In this document: piece by piece, positions 57,601-64,000 of the stretch | How positions within the stretch are numbered: position 1 is the first letter of the stretch | Layout of the letters: every line of letters starts with the position of its first letter | Origin: Nipponacmea schrenckii | Taxonomy: Eukaryota > Mollusca > Gastropoda > Lottiidae | Direction: 5' to 3' | Length of the DNA: 64,000 nt | Assembly (NCBI GenBank): GCA_030562195.1 | Contig: CM060201.1 | Span: 22,208,454-22,272,453 of the forward strand | Translations under genes and position numbers: made by a program | Notes under the pieces: model-generated | What the model was told of the DNA's origin: nothing | Database searches by the model: none | Seen by the model: the letters and a program-made list of their open reading frames with translations, nothing else

Positions 57601-58114
57601 ATTATAGAAATATAGTAGACCTCTCATCTCATTATCTGGTAACATATCGGAGATTAAGTAACTCCAATTTACGATGTGTTAACGAATCCAATACTTACTA
57701 ACGAATCTATCTGTTTAAATGTGTTCATTGTGGTCTGTACCACGTGATCTATATCAGAGTCTTTGGTCACGTCACAGGAAATTACCAAAATCTATAAATT
57801 AAACCAAGTTAGAACTAAATAATTTATTGAAAAAAAAACAAGTAATGTTTATAATACATTCAGAATGTTTTCAAAAAAATTTTGTTTCTTAACCTCGCCT
57901 ACAGGCTTGATAGATATTAGACTACTCACATTGTCCTTGTGTAGTCCCTGTTTCTGACACATTTCGCTTGTTTCATTCAGTCGCTCTACGTCTCGAGAAC
58001 AAAGGATTAGTTTTGGTTGAAACTGGGATAAATGAACAGCGATTCCTCGTCCGATACCACTGCTAGCCCCTGAAATAAAATTAAGCTAAATTTTGGACTA
58101 ATGAAATAAAATAA

Positions 58115-58345
58115 AGTTTTATGAATGAATGAATGAACGTCCGAATGGATGAATGAACGTCCGAATGGATGAATGAACGTCCGAATGGATGAATGAACGT
58201 CCGAATGAATGAATGAACGTCCGAATGGATGAATGAACGTCCGAATGGACGAATGACGTCCGAATGGATGAATGGGCGTCCGAATGGATGAATGAACGTC
58301 CGAATAAATGAATGAACGACCGAATGAATGAACGACCGGATTAAA
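58115..58345. repeat. 20-bp minisatellite, about 11 copies
   Basis: Unit GATGAATGAACGTCCGAATG in tandem with point variants and some indels, in intron 1 of the SDR gene, ending about 10 bp before the exon 1 donor. Confidence 0.92.
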
Positions 58346-58388
58346 ACTTACCCGTAATGATGATAACTTTATTCTTTAAGGAGGCCAT

Positions 58389-59400
58389 TTTAAGCTTATA
58401 TAATATCTCCTACACTGTCAGGCTGACTTGACTGTTTAACCTACCGGTAGTTAGTGGTAACGGGACTGACTGCACAGTTCTCACAATTTAATATATCTGA
58501 GTCTGACCGCCTCAATATAATCTTGGTGCTGTATACGCTGAAATAAAGAAGTTTACTCCCACATCTACACTTAGTATGAACATGTTGACCATTTGACCTT
58601 ACGGGGTCAGAAGAAGGGCTTAAGATATTAAGATATCATTCCGATAATATATATATGTAGAAATATTTACTAGACACATTATATTTCATTTCAATAATCA
58701 ACGTAATATGATCCGATATCGCCTACAATTAAACCATGGGAAGTGGTAGAAAATAACACATACCTCTTACACGTCCGGTGAAAATTAACCGAAACTATAC
58801 CACTAGCAGAATTTTAAACGCTTTTATCACCATCCTGGAGCAATTCAAATTATGACACGTTCGATAAATACAGACATATAAACCGGCCGAATATACAATT
58901 GTTAAAACACAATAGAATTAACAATTGCCTTGACAGAGATTCGACAGAGAAAGGATTAATTAATCTTATTGTGTTAAAATTAGGGTTTTATCTGTGATAA
59001 GCTGTGATAACACACACAAATTATCAGATCTTAATCCTTTCAATAATCCTTCAAAATCGAATTAAGGATGATTTCGACCTTGTTGGCGAGACGCGCTTTC
59101 CCCCAATAAGCATGAGCCTAGATCACAGGACAATAGATAAGCTTATTGATTGTGTGACAATAAATTAAAAGTTTGATTTTAGCTTAAAAGCATTGTGTTA
59201 AGTTGATATGAGACGCGCATTTCCATAAAAAGCACGGGCCTAGGTCACAGAACTAAAACTATGTATTCAAAGTACTGTTAAATTTATTTCAGTTGGTATA
59301 TTCAAACAGGAAAAAATAATTTGACTCATAGATATCTTCTTAAAGAAATCCTGCTAATCTTTCGGTTTATTTCGTTTGTTTACCGCAAAGAAGAGTTGCG
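58389..59400. other. Spacer between SDR and MYG1, SDR-proximal part
   Basis: AT-rich, no gene recognised. Two related stretches ('gagacgcgctttccccc', 'gagacgcgcatttccat', each followed by a 'cctag.tcacag' word) lie at about 59087 and 59211, a degenerate 125-bp duplication. The SDR promoter should lie just above 58388. Confidence 0.4.
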
Positions 59401-59407
59401 TTTGAAT

Positions 59408-59533
59408 TTACGTTTCTCGCGACTTCATCGATCTACGATACTGGTCCTTGGCTTGGGTAAACGGCAATGGGGTAGGTATGATCAGGGGTAATCCATCTTC
59501 AGATACCTTGGTCTTTACTTTAGGCTTCGCCAT
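59408..59533 (-). CDS. Small ORF, 41 residues, unrecognised
   Basis: ATG at 59531-59533 to TAA at 59408-59410 on the minus strand. The peptide begins MAKPKVKTKVSEDGLPLIIP and is followed by TPLPFTQAKDQYRRSMKSRE and T: basic, proline-containing and not low-complexity. It stands alone in the SDR-MYG1 spacer, is less AT-rich than its surroundings, and is oriented away from MYG1, whose ATG is 613 bp away. I do not recognise the family. It could be a complete microprotein, a lone exon or chance. Confidence 0.35.
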   Translation of the reverse strand: MAKPKVKTKVSEDGLPLIIPTPLPFTQAKDQYRRSMKSRET

Positions 59534-60145
59534 AATTAGAAAAAGAAGGAGAAATCTCTAGTTTGAGGTATATTAGAATGATTATGATTCATTTATCAGT
59601 TGTTTTGTTATGGGTTCATGCTTTATGAAAGAAATATTTGTGGTCTGAAATATTTTACTACTTCCGGGAAGATAACTCTCAACATCTAAACGGGAATTCC
59701 CCTGCACTTTTCAAAACGGCGTTATTTTCACGTGTTTCGTTTTCAGTGCTAAATTCGAAGAAAATTGTGTTGCAAGTGAATAACATCTTTGTTAGGTTTG
59801 GTTTATTTATTCAGAAACTTGTTAATATTCTGTCTGTTTTCCAGGAAAGGTCCCCAATAGCTCCGATAGTTGATTAACTCTCTACAAATTCACTGTCGTA
59901 TTGTTGCTAAAAAGCATTATTGACATTGTAATTGAGCATTTTTCTGTACATACTTTTCAAGCTGTTACAATTTCCTTTCTCAAAGGGTATTTGCAATGTT
60001 TGGTGAAAGCATGCAGTTGATCGTTCAGGGGCAAACCATACTAAATTTGTATGAAATATTTGTATGATCCGGTGGAAGGCCTACAACTACAACAAATATT
60101 CTGTCCTTTTATTTCAGAAATATTGTTACAATATTGAGATCGAAA
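59534..60145 (+). promoter_or_regulatory. Upstream region of MYG1
   Basis: No domain-bearing ORF. The 79-codon forward frame at 59638-59877 has no recognisable content. The TTATTTCAG ending at about 60117 could be a 3' splice site, which would make 60118-60145 the start of the ATG exon with an upstream untranslated exon. Confidence 0.4.
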
Positions 60146-63100
60146 ATGGCTGATGTTATTGCTACTTCACCTCCATTGAAAAAGAAAAAAGTTCAAAAAC
60201 TGATTGGTACCCATAATGGTCAGTTTCATGCTGACGAGGCGCTGGCTTGTTTCATGTTAAAACAGTTACCAGAATATAAAAATGCTGAGATCATCAGGTT
60301 TGTGAAACCATGGCAGAAACTAAAATTAATATGAACAAAATATGTCTTTATAGAATAGAATTATGAGAACTATAAATCTAAACATCGTTTTATTTGCTTG
60401 GGAATTTTGTCTCCGAGTTGACTCACCAATAAAGACTTGTCTCCGAGTTGACTCACCAATAAAGACTTGTCTCCGGGTTGACTCACCAATAAAGACTTGT
60501 CTCCGAGTTGACTCACCAATAAAGACTTGTCTCCGAGTTGACTCACCAATAAAGACTTGTCTCCGAGTTGACTCACCAATAAAGACTTGTCTCCGGGTTG
60601 ACTCACCAATAAAGACTTGTCTCCGAGTTGACTCACCAATAAAGACTTGTCTCCGGGTTGACTCACCAATAAAGACTTGTCTCCGGGTTGACTCACCAAT
60701 AAAGACTTGTCTCCGAGTTGACTCACCAATAAAGACTTGTCTCCGGGTTGACTCACCAATAAAGACTTGTCTCCGAGTTGACTCACCAATAAAGACTTGT
60801 CTCCGGGTTGACTCACCAATAAAGACTTGTCTCCGAGTTGACTCACCAATAAAGACTTGTCTCCGGGTTGACTCACCAATAAAGACTTGTCTCCGGGTTG
60901 ACTCACCAATAAAGACTTGTCCCAGGTCGACATGTATCTGAATTGACCCAAGTTCCTCAGGAATTATATTTTTAAACCAACATTCAATAACATTTATCCT
61001 GAGTAGGAAATGTCATGTACAAACGAAATATCTTGAATTTTTTGATGAAATTTATTTCTAGGACCAGAGATAATAAACTACTGGACGATTGTGACATAGT
61101 TGTTGATGTGGGCGGAGTTTACGATCCAGCTAAAAATAGATTTGATCATCACCAAAAGTAAGTACTGACTGAACATGTATTCTTTATCTGTGGTGCTGGT
61201 ACTCTCTATTATTGATGAGTTGGTCAGATGGGTCAGCGAGTTGCCTAGATACTGTACACTCTGGCCTACCATCAACCAAACATGTGTTCAATTAAAATGA
61301 CAAAGGTCAAGATGAATTTTAGATTTTTCAGTCCGGATTCCCATTTTCAGTGATGTGGATCAGAGGGGGTGACATGGAAAAAGTGTTTAGTCGATTCCTT
61401 GACAATTAGAAATCGCAGGAAGAGTAGGCTAATGCAGCTGTCCTGACAAAATATACGCCATTGCATGGTGTTATCTGTCTTTATTAGCTCATAACGTTCA
61501 GAAGAGTAGGATGTAAAACTCCATTCTTATCATTTACACCAGTCATGTAAGAGCCAAATCAAAAGCCAAGACTTGTCCTTGATTTTTGAAAAAATGAATT
61601 TTTCTTCTTTTCAGGACCTTTAATGAAAACTTCAATAGTTTGGACCCAAATAAAACATGGGTGACCAAATTAAGCAGCGCTGGGCTGGTCTACTTTCATT
61701 TTGGACGACAGTTAATATCCCAGACAATGGAGAAACCGGAAACGGACCCTGTAGTTGAGATGATATTTGATAAAATTTATGAGCGGTTTATCGAAGAAGT
61801 TGATGGAATTGATAATGGAATAAATCCAACAGATGAAAAACCACGGTAAGCTAGATCTCACCATTTTTTAGGAAATTTGCAAAAAATTTATCTCTTGTAG
61901 ACAGGGGTGTAGCTTGACCATTCTGAATGGGAGGGGGGAGTGTAGTGTCTAAAGTTTTACTGGCGAACACCCTTTCAGCGAAGACTTAAATGACTGTCAC
62001 TAAGTAAATAACCCCGACAGTTTAAGGGGTTGAAATAGTTTTACCGACAATAATTTTCAAAGTAGATGAATGTTTACTGATAACATCATAACTGACACAC
62101 TCGCTCTCTCAATTTTACCGACAGGCTCCATCCATTATCGTTTTTTACTGATAACCTTTTTTAAAGTTGATGAACAGTTTACTGATAACATCATAACTGA
62201 CACATGGTTTTCACTCTCTCAGTTGACCAATCCATTTTACTGACAGCTCCATCCATTATCGTTTTTTACTGATAACCTTTTTTAAAGTTGATGAACAGTT
62301 TACTGAAAATCAAGGATTAGTCAGAGTTTAAATAAAAAATTTTCAGGTATCAAATAACAACTGGTTTAAGTTCCCGAGTTGGAAAGTTGAATCCCGTCTG
62401 GAATGAACCACAGGGTAACAGAGATGTGAGTTGTCTTTCCTTTATTAAAGTCTTAATCTTAAACTATCATGTCGTTCTTATGTTATAAAAATAACAGAAC
62501 CGAACCTAATAATGCCAGACTTAATCAGTCGAATGATGTAAAGGATCATGATATTTTCTGGAATAGAAAAGTAGTTTGGAGAGGTCACACCTTTAAAATG
62601 TCTCCTAATTGTCCTTGTGTCCTGATTCTAGGACAAGTCAGACATGTTCTCATTTGTACATACTGTGATGCTATATATTATTCAGTCAAGAAGAGAATAA
62701 CCCTGTCACACCTTGAAATTATCTCCTTATTTCTGTCCTGATTCTGGTAACTAGGTCAGACGTGTTCTTGTATGGTAACACTATAAACATTTTTTGTAGG
62801 AATTATTTGTGAAAGCCATGGAACTGACAGGAAGTGAACTAATGGAAAGAATTAATTATTATAAAAATTCATGGTTACCTGCCCATGATATTGTTGCAAA
62901 AGCCGTGAAGAATAGACACGAGGTAGGTATTCTACGTTAATTTACATAAACACTTCATCATTAACATTTATCGGAAATCCCTAATCATGAGTTATTGCCC
63001 TTGTTTTTGAAAACACATTTAATTTACATAAACATTTGCTCATAAACACTTTAGAAATGACAATTCTTCATGAATTTTGAAAAAAATTGGTCTGTTTGTT

Positions 63101-64000
63101 ATCACTCAAGGATAACCCCTATTTGAAATCTGGAAAAAATACTTAACATGAGTTATTGCCCTTGTTTTTGAAAACTCATTTCATTTTTTTCTTATCACCT
63201 CAAAAAGTCTCAAAGAAGTGTATGACTGAAAGTTAAATATACTATGCTGTCAAATATTTTTTTTTTTAAAAATCAATGCTGCCAGTGGGCATATATTACT
63301 TTGTCTGGCAAGCTATCTTCTAATAATCATTGGATGTTTTATCACATAGTTTTGTTTTAATATCATATTTTGTTTAAAGATAGACCCTAGTGGAGAAGTG
63401 ATGTGTTTTGAGGAGGGTGGGTTACCCTGGAAGGCACATTTATTTACTCTGGAGGAGGAGTTGAAAATTGACCCCCCTATAAAATATGTTTTGTATAAAG
63501 ATTTAACCAGTCAATGGAGGATTCAGTGTGTCCCTGTAGAAGATGGTGGCTTCCAAAACAGGTCTGTTCATTTTTCTTTGCTACATTAAAGTGATACCGC
63601 GTCTTAAAATAAACATGAAATTTAAAAACTTGGCCAATAGTTTCATCAGTAGATAAACCTGCTGTCATAAATAACAAAACAGAATCCATATATAATCTGA
63701 TAAATCTAAAAAACTTCGTAATTATCTTAAAAAATAAAATTAGTTATTTAAAAATACCAAATTGATTAAGAATTTTCAAGAATTACTTAGTTTTGTGAGT
63801 TTTCCAGATTTTAAGAGGATTCTGTTACTTTATGACACCAGGTAAGTTCACTGATGAATATATACTCATATTGACCATTCTTGAGAACTTAAATTAAACG
63901 CAGTAATATCTATTTTTAGATTATCTTTACCCGAAGAATGGCGAGGGATAAGAGACGAGGAATTGAGTGAAAAATCAGGAATTAAAGATTGTGTGTTCGT
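60146..64000 (+). CDS. MYG1: MYG1 exonuclease, 3' end beyond window
   Basis: DHH-like 3'-5' RNA exonuclease that processes RNA in nucleolus and mitochondria (family knowledge). Exons: 60146-60297, 61062-61157, 61615-61845, 62347-62425, 62800-62922, 63380-63561, 63920-64000 (cut by the window); phases fit; 314 codons plus 2 nt, of about 340-380 in the family. Motifs: [20 protein letters not shown] (metal-binding DHH-like motif, residue ~20), [14 protein letters not shown] and RFDHHQK (second metal site), [42 protein letters not shown] .. [20 protein letters not shown] and [13 protein letters not shown]. The N-terminus has [10 protein letters not shown], a plausible nuclear signal, and no clear mitochondrial presequence. 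Intron 1 carries a striking 30-bp satellite. Confidence 0.95.
60409..60925. repeat. 30-bp minisatellite, 17 copies, MYG1 intron 1
   Basis: The unit is TCCGRGTTGACTCACCAATA plus AAGACTTGTC, exactly 30 bp. The only variation is A/G at one position, in the order a a g a a a g a g g a g a g a g g. Each unit holds TGACTCA (AP-1 consensus) followed two bases later by AATAAA in gene sense. Because 30 is divisible by three and stops are absent, both strands stay open for about 190 codons; this is not evidence of coding. Confidence 0.97.
61285..61545 (+). repeat. SINE family A body and tail
   Basis: Contains 'aaaggtcaagatgaatttta', 'gacatggaaaaagtgtttag', 'gacaattagaaatcgcagga', 'aagagtaggctaatgcagct' and tail 'cagaagagtaggatgtaaaa'; head degraded. 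It lies in MYG1 intron 2. Confidence 0.8.
62035..62320. repeat. Tandem duplication ~120-180 bp, MYG1 intron 3
   Basis: Two to three imperfect copies share 'gtttactgataacatcataa', 'ctgacaca', 'ctccatccattatcgttttt' and 'tactgataaccttttttaaa'. Confidence 0.85.
62465..62790 (+). repeat. Family E element, longest forward copy
   Basis: Starts 'cttatgttataaaaataaca' and contains 'aatcagtcgaatgatgtaaa', 'gaggtcacacctttaaaatg', 'tctcctaattgtccttgtgt' and 'cctgattctggtaactaggt', matching 120-420 in reverse. The last part is duplicated (62617 and 62735). It lies in the MYG1 intron 62426-62799; the forward frame at 62469-62741 is this repeat. Confidence 0.75.
63818..63882 (+). repeat. Family G element
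   Basis: About 63 bp ('gattctgttactttatgaca', 'ccaggtaagttcactgatga', 'atatatactcatattgacca') nearly identical to 35295-35358. A reverse, diverged copy lies at about 45110-45180 in MCM9. It precedes the last MYG1 exon in the window. Confidence 0.8.

Larger units (their letters stand above)
55624..58388 (-). pseudogene. Classical short-chain dehydrogenase/reductase, one internal exon absent
   Basis: NAD(P)-dependent Rossmann oxidoreductase of the classical SDR type; substrate unknown. Exons found (minus): 58352-58388 (MASLKNKVIIITG), 57930-58069 (ASSGIGRGI, completing the TGxxxGxG cofactor motif), 57699-57791 (SCDVTKDSD, TFKQIDSL), 57021-57091 (YIYVKAS, the YxxxK catalytic pair), 56524-56560 (FGVRVNCVR), 56301-56364 (SPGYTKSEF), 55624-55812 ([12 protein letters not shown] .. 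[13 protein letters not shown]). The expected piece with NNAG and the catalytic Ser (about 55-60 residues, length 3n+2) should lie in 57092-57698, but that interval is a ~99-bp satellite and no such exon is readable. Without it the enzyme would be inactive. Misassembly over the satellite is a fair alternative. Found parts total 210 residues; typical SDRs are 250-280. AATAAA overlaps the stop codon. Confidence 0.8.

Noticed and set aside
60363..60951. Long open frames on both strands (about 190 codons each) with [10 protein letters not shown] or [10 protein letters not shown] repeats
   Set aside because: They arise because the 30-bp satellite unit is divisible by three and stop-free; the region is intron 1 of MYG1 with good splice sites on either side.

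Overview
This is intron-rich, AT-rich animal nuclear DNA. It holds nine protein-coding loci with clear bilaterian orthologues, GT-AG introns, a ribosomal protein gene, tRNA-headed SINEs, hairpin MITE-like elements and many minisatellites. The repeat content and intron structure suggest a lophotrochozoan, probably a mollusc (inference; no species marker is present). No bacterial operon, CRISPR array or virus was seen.

Layout, with strands almost strictly alternating: 4.0-7.6 kb (+) a leucine-rich-repeat/Roc/COR GTPase with three frame breaks; 13.3-8.1 kb (-) the N-terminal part of lipase maturation factor 2 (LMF2); 13.8-25.1 kb (+) condensin-II subunit NCAPH2, complete in 20 coding exons; 29.6-26.9 kb (-) a PPP1R15 (GADD34/CReP) eIF2-alpha phosphatase regulator with an in-frame upstream ORF; 32.0-34.4 kb (+) ribosomal protein L12; 44.4-35.5 kb (-) topoisomerase III-beta (16 coding exons, one apparent 2-nt frame loss); 44.6-54.3 kb (+) the helicase MCM9 (18 coding exons); 58.4-55.6 kb (-) a short-chain dehydrogenase that lacks one central exon; 60.1 kb to the window end (+) MYG1 exonuclease, 3' end outside the window.

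Two head-to-head pairs look like bidirectional promoters: LMF2/NCAPH2 (499 bp between start codons) and TOP3B/MCM9 (245 bp). The first matches the human 22q13.33 arrangement as I know it, so it may be ancient microsynteny. TOP3B, MCM9 and NCAPH2 all act on chromosome topology, repair or structure; PPP1R15 and RPL12 belong to translation and its control.

Spacers and introns carry minisatellites with unit lengths of 20, 30, 32, 38, 54, 58, 60 and about 99 bp, two tRNA-derived SINE families in many copies, and several inverted-repeat elements. Some satellite units contain regulatory-looking words, notably AP-1 site plus AATAAA in MYG1 intron 1. Frame breaks or missing exons in four genes (ROCO, LMF2, TOP3B, SDR) may be assembly errors rather than biology, and this is flagged case by case. 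Exon coordinates were derived by hand from splice consensus and reading-phase continuity.
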